From Elmis aenea (taxonomy: Eukaryota > Arthropoda > Insecta > Coleoptera > Elmidae), in contig CANTFG010000234.1 in assembly GCA_947652605.1 (NCBI GenBank), positions 39,852 through 103,851 of the forward strand: DNA of 64,000 nt, given 5' to 3'. Positions within the stretch are counted from its first letter, which is position 1. Each line of letters opens with the position of its first letter. This document shows positions 13,621 to 28,900 of the stretch, in pieces. Position numbers and translations under genes: made by a program. Below the pieces are notes generated by a model. That model was not told the origin of the DNA. It worked only from the letters and a program-made list of their open reading frames with translations, and did no database searches.

Positions 13621-16527
13621 ATTATTGATTTGTATGTCACAGAAACAGTTTATCCATCGCCTCTTTACAGGAATACAATTGTTTTGCATATGTCTTTCAA
13701 TGAGCTGGTTTTAATTTTTAATAATTTCCTAAAAATACCGTGCTTTAGTTAATACATATGTTCCTTGAGCGACTATTTCTGAACAATTTTAATTATTGAT
13801 TTGTATATCACAGAAACAGTTTATCCATCGCCTCTTTACAGGAATACAATTGTTTTGCATATGTCTTTCAATGAGCTGGTTTTAATTTTTAAAAATTTCC
13901 TAAAAATACCGTGCTTTAGTTAATACATATGTTCCTTGAGCGACTATTTCTGAACAATTTTAATTATTGATTTGTATATCACAGAAACAGTTTATCCATC
14001 GCCTCTTTACAGGAATACAATTGTTTTGCATATGTCTTTCAATGAGCTGGTTTTAATTTTTAATAATTTCCTAAAAATACCGTGCTTTAGTTAATACATA
14101 TGTTCCTTGAGCGACTATTTCTGAACAATTTTAATTATTGATTTGTATATCACAGAAACAGTTTATCCATCGCCTCTTTACATGAATACAATTGTTTTGC
14201 ATATGTCTTTTAAAGAGCTGGTTTTAATTTTTAATAATTTCCTAAAAATACCGTGCTTTAGTTAATACATATGTTCCTTGAGCGACTATTTCTAAAAAAT
14301 TTTAATTATTGATTTGTATATCACAGAAACAGTTTATCCATCGCCTCTTTACATGAATACAATTGTTTTGCATATGTCTTTCAATGAGCTGGTTTTAATT
14401 TTTAATAATTTCCTAAAAATACCGTGCTTTAGTTAATACATATGTTCCTTGAGCGACTATTTCTAAACAATTTTAATTATTGATTTGTATATCACAGGAA
14501 CAGTTTATCCATCGCCTCTTTACATGAATACAATTGTTTTGCATATGTCTTTCAATAAGCTGGTTTTAATTTTTAATAATTTCCTAAAAATACCGTGCTT
14601 TAGTTAATACATATGTTCCTTGTGCGACTATTTCGAAACAATTTCAATTATTGATTTGTATATGACAGGAACAGTTTATCCATCGCCTCTTTACATGAAT
14701 ACAATTGTTTTGCATATGTCTTTCAATGAGCTGGTTTTAATTTTTAATAATTTCCTAAAAATACCGTGCTTTAGTTAATACATATGTTCCTTGAGCGACT
14801 ATTTCTGAACAATTTTAATTATTGATTTGTATGTCACAGAAACAGTTTATCCATCGCCTCTTTACAGGAATACAATTGTTTTGCATATGTCTTTCAATGA
14901 GCTGGTTTTAATTTTTAATGATTTCCTAAAAATACCGTGCTTTAGTTAATACATATGTTCCTTGAGCGACTATTTCTGAACAATTTTAATTATTGATTTG
15001 TATATCACAGGAACAGTTTATCCATCGCTTCTTTACATGAATACAATTGTTTTGCATATGTCTTTTAATGAGCTGGTTTTAATTTTTAATAATTTCCTAA
15101 AAATACCGTGCTTTAGTTAATACATATGTTTCTTAAGCGACTATTTCTAAACAATTTTAAATATTGATTTGTATATGACAGGAACAGTTTATCCATCGCT
15201 TCTTTACATGAATACAATTGTTTTGCATATGTCTTTTAATGAGCTGGTTTTAATTTTTAATAATTTCCTAAAAATACCGTGCTTTAGTTAATACATATGT
15301 TCCTTGAGCGACTATTTCTAAAAAATTTTAATTATTGATTTGTATATCACAGGAACAGTTTATCCATCGCCTCTTTACATAAATACAATTGTTTTGCATA
15401 TGTCTTTCAATGAGCTGGTTTTAATTTTTACTAATTTCCTAAAAATACCGTGCTTTAGTTAATACATATGTTCCTTGAGCGACTATTTCGAAACAATTTT
15501 AATTATTGATTTGTATATCACAGGAACAGTTTATCCATCGCTTCTTTACATGAATACAATTGTTTTGCATATGTCTTTCAATGAGCTGGTTTTAATTTTT
15601 AATAATTTCCTAAAAATACCGTGCATTAGTTAATACATATGTTCCTTGTGCGACTATTTCTAAACAATTTTAATTATTGATTTGTATATTACAGGAACAG
15701 TTTATCCATCGCCTTTTTACATGAATACAATTGTTTTGCATATGTCTTTCAATGAGCTGGTTTTAATTTTTAATAATTTCCTAAAAATACCGTGCTTTAG
15801 TTAATACATATGTTCCTTGAGCGACTATTTCTAAACAATTTTAATTATTGATTTGTATATCACAGGAACAGTTTATCCATCGCTTCTTTACATGAATACA
15901 ATTGTTTTGCATATGTCTTTTAATGTGCTGGTTTTAATTTTTAATAATTTCCTAAAAATACCGTGCTTTAGTTAATACATATGTTCCTTGAGCGACTATT
16001 TCTAAAAAATTTTAATTATTGATTTGTATATCACAGGAACAGTTTATCCATCGCCTCTTTACATCAATACAATTGTTTTGCATATGTCTTTCAATGAGCT
16101 GGTTTTAATTTTTAATAATTTCCTAAAAATACCGTGCATTAGTTAATACATATGTTCCTTGTGCGACTATTTCTAAACAATTTTAAATATTGATTTGTAT
16201 ATCACAGGAACAGTTTATCCATCGCCTCTTTACATGAATACAATTGTTTTGCATATGTCTTTCAATAAGCTGGTTTTAATTTTTAATAATTTCCTAAAAA
16301 TACCGTGCTTTAGTTAATACATATGTTCCTTGTGCGACTATTTCGAAACAATTTCAATTATTGATTTGTATATGACAGGAACAGTTTATCCATCGCCTCT
16401 TTACATGAATACAATTGTTTTGCATATGTCTTTCAATGAGCTGGTTTTAATTTTTAATAATTTCCTAAAAATACCGTGCTTTAGTTAATACATATGTTCC
16501 TTGAGCGACTATTTCTGAACAATTTTA
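13621..16527 (+). repeat. 17-mer higher-order repeat (2907 bp)
   Basis: This is the shorter sibling of the preceding 20-mer. The GTATGTCACAG marker recurs after 2907 bp (17 x 171), and the TTTTACTAAT/TTCGAAAC monomer near 12556 matches the one near 15463 at the same offset. It contains a single TTTCTTAAGC monomer (about 15121) where the preceding unit has three. Confidence 0.8.
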
Positions 16528-16880
16528 ATTATTGATTTGTATGTCACAGAAACAGTTTATCCATCGCCTCTTTACAGGAATACAATTGTTTTGCATATGT
16601 CTTTCAATGAGCTGGTTTTAATTTTTAATAATTTCCTAAAAATACCGTGCTTTAGTTAATACATATGTTCCTTGAGCGACTATTTCTGAACAATTTTAAT
16701 TATTGATTTGTATATCACAGGAACAGTTTATCCATCGCTTCTTTACATGAATACAATTGTTTTGCATATGTCTTTTAATGAGCTGGTTTTAATTTTTAAT
16801 AATTTCCTAAAAATACCGTGCTTTAGTTAATACATATGTTTCTTAAGCGACTATTTCTAAACAATTTTAATTATTGATTT

Positions 16881-19616
16881 GTATATGACAGGAACAGTTT
16901 ATCCATCGCTTCTTTACATGAATACAATTGTTTTGCATATGTCTTTTAATGAGCTGGTTTTAATTTTTAATAATTTCCTAAAAATACCGTGCTTTAGTTA
17001 ATACATATGTTCCTTGAGCGACTATTTCTAAAAAATTTTAATTATTGATTTGTATATCACAGGAACAGTTTATCCATCGCCTCTTTACATAAATACAATT
17101 GTTTTGCATATGTCTTTCAATGAGCTGGTTTTAATTTTTACTAATTTCCTAAAAATACCGTGCTTTAGTTAATACATATGTTCCTTGAGCGACTATTTCG
17201 AAACAATTTTAATTATTGATTTGTATATCACAGGAACAGTTTATCCATCGCCTCTTTACATGAATACAATTGTTTTGCATATGTCTTTCAATGAGCTGGT
17301 TTTAATTTTTAATAATTTCCTAAAAATACCGTGCATTAGTTAATACATATGTTCCTTGTGCGACTATTTCTAAACAATTTTAATTATTGATTTGTATATC
17401 ACAGGAACAGTTTATCCATCGCCTTTTTACATGAATACAATTGTTTTGCATATGTCTTTCAATGAGCTGGTTTTAATTTTTAATAATTTCCTAAAAATAC
17501 CGTGCTTTAGTTAATACATATGTTCCTTGAGCGACTATTTCTAAACAATTTTAATTATTGATTTGTATATCACAGGAACAGTTTATCCATCGCCTCTTTA
17601 CATGAATAAAATTGTTTTGCATATGTCTTTCAATGAGCTGGTTTTAATTTTTAATAATTTCCTAAAAATACCGTGCTTTAGTTAATACATATGTTCCTTG
17701 AGCGACTATTTCGAAACAATTTTAATTATTGATTTGTATATCACAGGAACAGTTTATCCATCGCCTCTTTACATGAATACAATTGTTTTGCATATGTCTT
17801 TCAATGAGCTGGTTTTAATTTTTAATAATTTCCTAAAAATACCGTGCTTTAGTTAATACATATGTTCCTTGAGCGACTATTTCTGAACAATTTTAATTAT
17901 TGATTTGTATGTCACAGAAACAGTTTATCCATCGCCTCTTTACAGGAATACAATTGTTTTGCATATGTCTTTCAATGAGCTGGTTTTAATTTTTAATAAT
18001 TTTCTAAAAATACAGTGCTTTAGTTAATACATATGTTCCTTGAGCGACTATTTCTGAACAATTTTAATTATTGATTTGTATATCACAGAAACAGTTTATC
18101 CATCGCCTCTTTACAGGAATACAATTGTTTTGCATATGTCTTTCAATGAGCTGGTTTTAATTTTTAATAATTTCCTAAAAATACCGTGCTTTAGTTAATA
18201 CATATGTTCCTTGAGCGACTATTTCTAAACAATTTTAATTATTGATTTGTATATGACAGGAACAGTTTATCCATCGCTTCTTTACATGAATACAATTGTT
18301 TTGCATATGTCTTTTAATGAGCTGGTTTTAATTTTTAATAATTTCCTAAAAATACCGTGCTTTAGTTAATACATATGTTCCTTGAGCGACTATTTCTAAA
18401 AAATTTTAATTATTGATTTGTATATCACAGGAACAGTTTATCCATCGCCTCTTTACATAAATACAATTGTTTTGCATATGTCTTTCAATGAGCTGGTTTT
18501 AATTTTTACTAATTTCCTAAAAATACCGTGCTTTAGTTAATACATATGTTCCTTGAGCGACTATTTCGAAACAATTTTAATTATTGATTTGTATATCACA
18601 GGAACAGTTTATCCATCGCCTCTTTACATGAATACAATTGTTTTGCATATGTCTTTCAATGAGCTGGTTTTAATTTTTAATAATTTCCTAAAAATACCGT
18701 GCATTAGTTAATACATATGTTCCTTGTGCGACTATTTCTAAACAATTTTAATTATTGATTTGTATATCACAGGAACAGTTTATCCATCGCCTTTTTACAT
18801 GAATACAATTGTTTTGCATATGTCTTTCAATGAGCTGGTTTTAATTTTTAATAATTTCCTAAAAATACCGTGCTTTAGTTAATACATATGTTCCTTGAGC
18901 GACTATTTCTAAACAATTTTAATTATTGATTTGTATATCACAGGAACAGTTTATCCATCGCCTCTTTACATGAATAAAATTGTTTTGCATATGTCTTTCA
19001 ATGAGCTGGTTTTAATTTTTAATAATTTCCTAAAAATACCGTGCTTTAGTTAATACATATGTTCCTTGAGCGACTATTTCGAAACAATTTTAATTATTGA
19101 TTTGTATATCACAGGAACAGTTTATCCATCGCCTCTTTACATGAATACAATTGTTTTGCATATGTCTTTCAATGAGCTGGTTTTAATTTTTAATAATTTC
19201 CTAAAAATACCGTGCTTTAGTTAATACATATGTTCCTTGAGCGACTATTTCTGAACAATTTTAATTATTGATTTGTATGTCACAGAAACAGTTTATCCAT
19301 CGCCTCTTTACAGGAATACAATTGTTTTGCATATGTCTTTCAATGAGCTGGTTTTAATTTTTAATAATTTTCTAAAAATACAGTGCTTTAGTTAATACAT
19401 ATGTTCCTTGAGCGACTATTTCTGAACAATTTTAATTATTGATTTGTATATCACAGAAACAGTTTATCCATCGCCTCTTTACAGGAATACAATTGTTTTG
19501 CATATGTCTTTCAATGAGCTGGTTTTAATTTTTAAAAATTTCCTAAAAATACCGTGCTTTAGTTAATACATATGTTCCTTGAGCGACTATTTCTGAACAA
19601 TTTTAATTATTGATTT
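16881..19616 (+). repeat. 8-mer higher-order repeat, two copies (1368 bp each)
   Basis: Three independent markers repeat at 1368 bp (8 x 171): GTATATGACA (16881 and 18249), CATGAATAAA (17601 and 18969) and the private variant TACAGTGC (18011 and 19379). The right edge is approximate, because a TTTAAAAATTTCC monomer near 19530 already departs from copy 1. Confidence 0.85.
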
Positions 19617-20868
19617 GTATATCACAGAAACAGTTTATCCATCGCCTCTTTACAGGAATACAATTGTTTTGCATATGTCTTTCAATGAGCTGGTTTTAAT
19701 TTTTAATAATTTCCTAAAAATACCGTGCTTTAGTTAATACATATGTTCCTTGAGCGACTATTTCTGAACAATTTTAATTATTGATTTGTATATCACAGAA
19801 ACAGTTTATCCATCGCCTCTTTACATGAATACAATTGTTTTGCATATGTCTTTTAAAGAGCTGGTTTTAATTTTTACTAATTTCCTAAAAATACCGTGCT
19901 TTAGTTAATACATATGTTCCTTGTGCGACTATTTCGAAACAATTTCAATTATTGATTTGTATATGACAGGAACAGTTTATCCATCGCCTTTTTACATGAA
20001 TAAAATTGTTTTGCATATGTCTTTCAATGAGCTGGTTTTAATTTTTAATAATTTCCTAAAAATACCGTGCTTTAGTTAATACATATGTTCCTTGTGCGAC
20101 TATTTCGAAACAATTTCAATTATTGATTTGTATATGACAGGAACAGTTTATCCATCGCTTCTTTACATGAATACAATTGTTTTGCATATGTCTTTCAATG
20201 AGCTGGTTTTATTTTTTAATAATTTCCTAAAAATACCGTGCTTTAGTTAATACATATGTTCCTTGAGCGACTATTTCTAATTAATTTTAATTATTGATTT
20301 GTATATCACAGAAACAGTTTATCCATCGCCTCTTTACATAAATACAATTGTTTTGCATATGTCTTTCAATGAGCTGGTATTAATTTTTAATAATTTCCTA
20401 AAAATACCGTGCTTTAGTTAATACATATGTTCCTTGTGCGACTATTTTGAAACAATTTCAATTATTGATTTGTATATGACAGGAACAGTTTATCCATCGC
20501 CTCTTTACATGAATACAATTGTTTTGCATATGTCTTTCAATGAGCTGGTTTTAATTTTTAATAATTTCCTAAAAATACCGTGCTTTAGTTAATACATATG
20601 TTCCTTGAGCGACTATTTCTAAACAATTTTAATTATTGATTTGTATATCACAGGAACAGTTTATCCATCGCCTCTTTACAGGAATACATTGGTTTTGCAT
20701 ATGTCTTTCAATGAGCTGGTTTTAATTTTTAATAATTTCCTAAAAATACCGTGCATTAGTTAATACATATGTTCCTTGTGCGACTATTTCTAAACAATTT
20801 TAATTATTGATTTGTATATCACAGGAACAGTTTATCCATCGCCTTTTTACATGAATACAATTGTTTTG

Positions 20869-22907
20869 CATGTCTTTCAATGAGCTGGTTTTAATTTTTA
20901 ATAATTTCCTAAAAATACCGTGCTTTAGTTAATACACATGTTCCTTGAGCGACTATTTCTAAACAATTTTAATTATTGATTTGTATATCACAGGAACAGT
21001 TTATCCATCGCTTCTTTACATGAATACAATTGTTTTGCATATGTCTTTTAATGAGCTGGTTTTAATTTTTAATAATTTCCTAAAAATACCGTGCTTTAGT
21101 TAATACATATGTTCCTTGAGCGACTATTTCTAAAAAATTTTAATTATTGATTTGTATATCACAGGAACAGTTTATCCATCGCCTCTTTACATAAATACAA
21201 TTGTTTTGCATATGTCTTTCAATAGGCTGGTTTTAATTTTTACTAATTTCCTAAAAATACCGTGCTTTAGTTAATACATATGTTCCTTGAGCGACTATTT
21301 CGAAACAATTTTAATTATTGATTTGTATATCACAGGAACAGTTTATCCATCGCCTCTTTACATGAATAAAATGGTTTTGCATATGTCTTTCAATGAGCTG
21401 GTTTTAATTTTTAATAATTTCCTAAAAATACCGTGCTTTAGTTAATACATATGTTCCTTGAGCGACTATTTCGAAACAATTTTAATTATTGATTTGTATA
21501 TCACAGGAACAGTTTATCCATCGCCTCTTTACATGAATACAATTGTTTTGCATATGTCTTTCAATGAGCTGGTTTTAATTTTTAATAATTTCCTAAAAAT
21601 ACCGTGCTTTAGTTAATACATATGTTCCTTGAGCGACTATTTCTGAACAATTTTAATTATTAATTTGTATGTCACAGAAACAGTTTATCCATCGCCTCTT
21701 TACAGGAATACAATTGTTTTGCATATGTCTTTCAATGAGCTGGTTTTAATTTTTAATAATTTTCTAAAAATACCGTGCTTTAGTTAATACATATGTTCCT
21801 TGAGCGACTATTTCTGAACAATTTTAATTATTGATTTGTATATCACAGAAACAGTTTATCCATCGCCTCTTTACAGGAATACAATTGTTTTGCATATGTC
21901 TTTCAATGAGCTGGTTTTAATTTTTAATAATTTCCTAAAAATACCGTGCTTTAGTTAATACATATGTTCCTGGAGCGACTATTTCTGAACAATTTTAATT
22001 ATTGATTTGTATATCACAGAAACAGTTTATCCATCGCCTCTTTACATGAATACAATTGTTTTGCATATGTCTTTCAAAGAGCTGGTTTTAATTTTTACTA
22101 ATTTCCTAAAAATACCGTGCTTTAGTTAATACATATGTTCCTTGTGCGACTATTTCGAAACAATTTCAATTATTGATTTGTATATGACAGGAACAGTTTA
22201 TCCATCGCCTTTTTACATGAATAAAATTGTTTTGCATATGTCTTTCAATGAGCTGGTTTTAATTTTTAATAATTTCCTAAAAATACCGTGCTTTAGTTAA
22301 TACATATGTTCCTTGTGCGACTATTTCGAAACAATTTCAATTATTGGTTTGTATATGACAGGAACAGTTTATCCATCGTTTCTTTACATGAATACAATTG
22401 TTTTGCATATGTCTTTCAATGAGCTGGTTTTATTTTTTAATAATTTCCTAAAAATACCGTGCTTTAGTTAATACATATGTTCCTTGAGCGACTATTTCTA
22501 AACAATTTTAATTATTGATTTGTATATCACAGAAACAGTTTATCCATCGCCTCTTTACATGAATACAATTGTTTTGCATATGTCTTTCAATGAGCTGGTA
22601 TTAATTTTTAATAATTTCCTAAAAATACCGTGCTTTAGTTAATACATATGTTCCTTGTGCGACTATTTCGAAACAATTTCAATTATTGATTTGTATATGA
22701 CAGGAACAGTTTATCCATCGCCTCTTTACATGAATACAATTGTTTTGCATATGTCTTTCAATGAGCTGGTATTAATTTTTAATAATTTCCTAAAAATACC
22801 GTGCTTTAGTTAATACATATGTTCCTTGAGCGACTATTTCTAAACAATTTTAATTATTAATTTGTATATCACAGGAACAGTTTATCCATCGCCTCTTTAC
22901 AGGAATA
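20869..22907 (+). repeat. Distant copy of the 12-mer-family higher-order repeat
   Basis: The 2-bp-deletion monomer seen at 182 and 2232 appears a third time here. The AAAGAGCTGG monomer follows at the same 1207-bp distance as in copy 1. CATTGGTTTT monomers at 20687 and 22908 are 2221 bp (13 x 171 minus 2) apart. To the right, CTAAACGATT at 23187 matches 4721 with the same 18466-bp offset as 22908 and 4442. Confidence 0.85.
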
Positions 22908-25900
22908 CATTGGTTTTGCATATGTCTTTCAATGAGCTGGTTTTAATTTTTAATAATTTCCTAAAAATACCGTGCATTAGTTAATACATATGTTCCTTGA
23001 GCGACTATTTCTGAACAATTTTAATTATTGATTTGTATATCACAGGAACAGTTTATCCATCGCCTCTTTACATGAATACAATTGTTTTGCATATGTCTTT
23101 CAATGAGCTGGTTTTAATTTTTAATAATTTCCTAAAAATACCGTGCTTTAGTTAATACATATGTTCCTTGAGCGACTATTTCTAAACGATTTTAATTATT
23201 GATTTGTATATCACAGGAACAGTTTATCCATCGCCTCTTTACATGAATACAATTGTTTTGCATATGTCTTTCAATGAGCTGGTTTTAATTTTTAATAATT
23301 TCCTAAAAATACCGTGCTTTAGTTAATACATATGTTCCTTGTGCGACTATTTCGAAACAATTTCAATTATTGATTTGTATATGACAGGAACAGTTTATCC
23401 ATCGCTTCTTTACATGAATACAATTGTTTTGCATATGTCTTTCAATGAGCTGGTTTTATTTTTTAATAATTTCCTAAAAATACCGTGCTTTAGTTAATAC
23501 ATATGTTCCTTGAGCGACTATTTCTAAACAATTTTAATTATTGATTTGTATATCACAGAAACAGTTTATCCATCGCCTCTTTACATAAATACAATTGTTT
23601 TGCATATGTCTTTCAATGAGCTGGTATTAATTTTTAATAATTTCCTAAAAATACCGTGCTTTAGTTAATACATATGTTCCTTGAGCGACTATTTCTAAAC
23701 AATTTTAATTATTGATTTGTATATAACAGGAACAGTTTATCCATCGCCTCTTTACATGAATACAATTGTTTTGCATATGTCTTTCAATGAGCTGGTTTTA
23801 ATTTTTAATAATTTCCTAAAAATACCGTGCATTAGTTAATACATATGTTCCTTGAGCGACTATTTCTAAACAATTTTAATTATTGATTTGTATATCATAG
23901 GAACAGTTTATCCATCGCCTCTTTACATGAATACAATGGTTTTGCATATGTCTTTCAATAAGCTGGTTTTAATTTTTAATAATTTCCTAAAAATACCGTG
24001 CTTTAGTTAATACATATGTTCCTTGAGCGACTATTTCTAAACAATTTTAATTATTGATTTGTATATCACAGGAACAGTTTATCCATCGCCTCTTTACAGG
24101 AATACAATTGTTTTGCATATGTCTTTCAATGAGCTGGTTTTAATTTTTAATAATTTCCTAAAAATACCGTGCTTTAGTTAATACATATGTTCCTTGAGCG
24201 ACTATTTCTAAACAATTTTAATTATTGATTTGTATATCACAGGAACAGTTTATCCATCGCCTCTTTACAGGAATACAATTGTTTTGCATATGTCTTTCAA
24301 TGAGCTGGTTTTAATTTTTAATAATTTCCTAAAAATACCGTGCATTAGTTAATACATATGTTCTTTGAGCGACTATTTCTGAACAATTTTAATTATTGAT
24401 TTGTATGTATATCACAGGAACAGTTTATCCATCGCCTCTTTACATGAATACAATTGTTTTGCATATGTCTTTCAATGAGCTGGTTTTAATTTTTAATAAT
24501 TTCCTAAAAATACCGTGCTTTAGGTAATACATATGTTCCTTGTGCGACTATTTCGAAACAATTTCAATTATTGATTTGTATATGACAGGAACAGTTTATC
24601 CATCGCCTCTTTACATGAATACAATTGTTTTGCATATGTCTTTCAATGAGCTGGTTTTAATTTTTAATAATTTCCTAAAAATACCGTGCATTAGTTAATA
24701 CATATGTTCCTTGTGCGACTATTTCGAAACAATTTCAATTATTGATTTGTATATCACAGAAATAGTTTATCTATCGCCTCTTTACATGAATACAATTGTT
24801 TTGCATATGTCTTTCAATGAGCTGGTATTAATTTTTAATAATTTCCTAAAAATACCGTGCTTTAGTTAATACATATGTTCCTTGTCCGACTATTTCTAAA
24901 CAATTTTAATTATTGATTTGTATATCACAGGAACAGTTTATCCATCGCCTTTTTACATGAATAAAATTGTTTTGCATATGTCTTTCAATGAGATGGTTTT
25001 AATTTTTAATAATTTCCTAAAAATACCGTGCTTTAGTTAATACATATGTTCCTTGTGCTACTATTTCGAAACAATTTCATTTATTGATTTGTATATCACA
25101 GGAACAGTTTATCAATCGCCTCTTTACATGAATACAATTGTTTTGCATATGTCTTTCAATGAGCTGGTATTAGTTTTTAATAATTTCCTAAAAATACCGT
25201 GCATTAGTTAATACATATGTTCCTTGTGCGACTATTTCGAAACAATTTCAATTATTGATTTGTATATCACAGGAACAGTTTATCCATCGCCTCTTTACAT
25301 GAATACAATTGTTTTGCATATGTCTTTCAATGAGCTGGTTTTAATTTTTAATAATTTCCTAAAAATACCGTGCTTTAGTTAATACATATGTTCCTTGTGC
25401 TACTATTTCGAAACAATTTCATTTATTGATTTGTATATCACAGGAACAGTTTATCAATCGCCTCTTTACATGAATACAATTGTTTTGCATATGTCTTTCA
25501 ATGAGCTGGTATTAATTTTTAATAATTTCCTAAAAATACCGTGCTTTAGTTAATACAAATGTTCCTTGAGCGACTATTTCTAAACAATTTTAATTATTGA
25601 TTTGTATATCACAGGAACAGTTTATCCATCGCCTCTTTGCAGGATTACAATTGTTTTGCATATGTCTTTCAATGAGCTGGTTTTAATTTTTAATAATTTC
25701 CTAAAAATACCGTGCTTTAGTTAATACATTATGTTCCTTGAGCGACTATTTCTAAACTATTTTAATTATTGATTTGTATATCACAGGAACAGTTTATCCA
25801 TCGCCTCTTTACAGGAATACAATTGTTTTGCATATGTCTTTCAATGAGCTGGTTTTAATTTTTAATAATTTCCTAAAAATACCGTGCATTAGTTAATACA

Positions 25901-28900
25901 TATGTTCCTTGAGCGACTATTTCTGAACAATTTTAATTATTAATTTGTATATCACAGGAACAGTTTATCCATCGCCTCTTTACATGAATACAATTGTTTT
26001 GCATATGTCTTTCAATAAGCTGGTTTTAATTTTTAATAATTTCCTAAAAATACCGTGCTTTAGTTAATACATATGTTCCTTGTGCGACTATTTCGAAACA
26101 ATTTCAATTATTGATTTCTATATGACAGGAACAGTTTATCCATCGCCTCTTTACATGAATACAATTGTTTTGCATATGTCTTTCAATGAGCTGGTTTTAA
26201 TTTTTAATAATTTCCTAAAAATACCGTGCATTAGTTAATACATATGTTCCTTGTGCGACTATTTCGAAACAATTTCAATTATTGATTTGTATATCACAGG
26301 AACAGTTTATCCATCGCCTCTTTACATGAATACAATTGTTTTGCATATGTCTTTCAATGAGCTGGTATTAATTTTTAATAATTTCCTAAAAATACCGTGC
26401 TTTAGTTAATACATATGTTCCTTGTGCGACTATTTCTAAAAAATTTTAATTATTGATTTGTATATCACAGGAACAGTTTATCCATCGCCTCTTTACATGA
26501 ATAAAATAGTTTTGCATATGTCTTTCAATGAGCTGGTTTTAATTTTTAATAATTTCCTAAAAATACCGTGCTTTAGTTAATACATATGTTCCTTGTGCGA
26601 CTATTTCGAAACAATTTCAATTATTGATTTGTATATCACAGGAACAGTTTATTCATCGCCTCTTTACATGAATACAATTGTTTTGCATATGTCTTTCAAT
26701 GAGCTGGTATTAATTTTTAATAATTTCCTAAAAATACCGTGCTTTAGTTAATACATATGTTCCTTGTGCGACTATTTCTAAACAATTTTAATTATTGATT
26801 TGTATATCACAGGAACAGTTTATCCATCGCCTCTTTACAGGAATACAATTGTTTTGCATATGTCTTTCAATGAGCTGGTTTTAATTTTTAATAATTTCCT
26901 AAAAATACCGTGCTTTAGTTAATACATATGTTTCTTGAGCGACTATTTCTGAACATTTTTAATTATTGATTTGTATATCACAGAAACAGTTTATCCATCG
27001 CCTCTTTACATAAATACAATTGTTATGCGAATGTCTTTCAAAGAGCTGGTTTTAATTTTTACTAATTTCCTAAAAATACCGTGCTTTAGTTAATACATAT
27101 GTTCCTTGTGCGACTATTTCGAAACAATTTCATTTATTGATTTGTATATCACAGGAACAGTTTATCAATCGCCTCTTTACATGAATACAATTGTTTTGCA
27201 TATGTCTTTCAATGAGCTGGTATTAATTTTTAATAATTTCCTAAAAATACCGTGCATTAGTTAATACATAAATTATGTTCCTTGTGCGACTATTTCGAAA
27301 CAATTTCAATTATTGATTTGTATATCACAGGAACAGTTTATCCATCGCCTCTTTACATGAATACAATTGTTTTGCATATGTCTTTCAATGAGCTGGTTTT
27401 AATTTTTAATAATTTCCTAAAAATACCGTGCTTTAGTTAATACATATGTTCCTTGTGCTACTATTTCGAAACAATTTCATTTATTGATTTGTATATCACA
27501 GGAACAGTTTATCAATCGCCTCTTTACATGAATACAATTGTTTTGCATATGTCTTTCAATGAGCTGGTATTAATTTTTAATAATTTCCTAAAAATACCGT
27601 GCTTTAGTTAATACAAATGTTCCTTGAGCGACTATTTCTAAACAATTTTAATTATTGATTTGTATATCACAGGAACAGTTTATCCATCGCCTCTTTACAG
27701 GAATACAATTGTTTTGCATATGTCTTTCAATGAGCTGGTTTTAATTTTTAATAATTTCCTAAAAATACCGTGCATTAGTTAATACATATGTTCCTTGAGC
27801 GACTATTTCTGAACAATTTTATTTATTAATTTGTATATCACAGGAACAGTTTATCCATCGCCTCTTTACATGAATACAATTGTTTTGCATATGTCTTTCA
27901 ATAAGCTGGTTTTAATTTTTAATAATTTCCTAAAAATACCGTGCTTTAGTTAATACATATGTTCCTTGTGCGACTATTTCGAAACAATTTCAATTATTGA
28001 TTTCTATATGACAGGAACAGTTTATCCATCGCCTCTTTACATGAATACAATTGTTTTGCATATGTCTTTCAATGAGCTGGTTTTAATTTTTAATAATTTC
28101 CTAAAAATACCGTGCATTAGTTAATACATATGTTCCTTGTGCGACTATTTCGAAACAATTTTAATTATTAATTTGTATGTATATCACAGGAACAGTTTAT
28201 CCATCGCCTCTTTACATGAATACAATTGTTTTGCATATGTCTTTCAATGAGCTGGTTTTAATTTTTAATAATTTCCTAAAAATACCGTGCTTTAGGTAAT
28301 ACATATGTTCCTTGTGCGACTATTTCGAAACAATTTCAATTATTGATTTGTATATGACAGGAACAGTTTATCCATCGCCTCTTTACATGAATACAATTGT
28401 TTTGCATATGTCTTTCAATGAGCTGGTTTTAATTTTTAATAATTTCCTAAAAATACCGTGCATTAGTTAATACATATGTTCCTTGAGCGACTATTTCTGA
28501 ACAATTTTATTTATTAATTTGTATATCACAGGAACAGTTTATCCATCGCCTCTTTACATGAATACAATTGTTTTGCATATGTCTTTCAATAAGCTGGTTT
28601 TAATTTTTAATAATTTCCTAAAAATACCGTGCTTTAGTTAATACATATGTTCCTTGTGCGACTATTTCGAAACAATTTCAATTATTGATTTCTATATGAC
28701 AGGAACAGTTTATCCATCGCCTCTTTACATGAATACAATTGTTTTGCATATGTCTTTCAATGAGCTGGTTTTAATTTTTAATAATTTCCTAAAAATACCG
28801 TGCATTAGTTAATACATATGTTCCTTGTGCGACTATTTCGAAACAATTTTAATTATTGATTTGTATATCACAGGAACAGTTTATCCATCGCCTCTTTACA

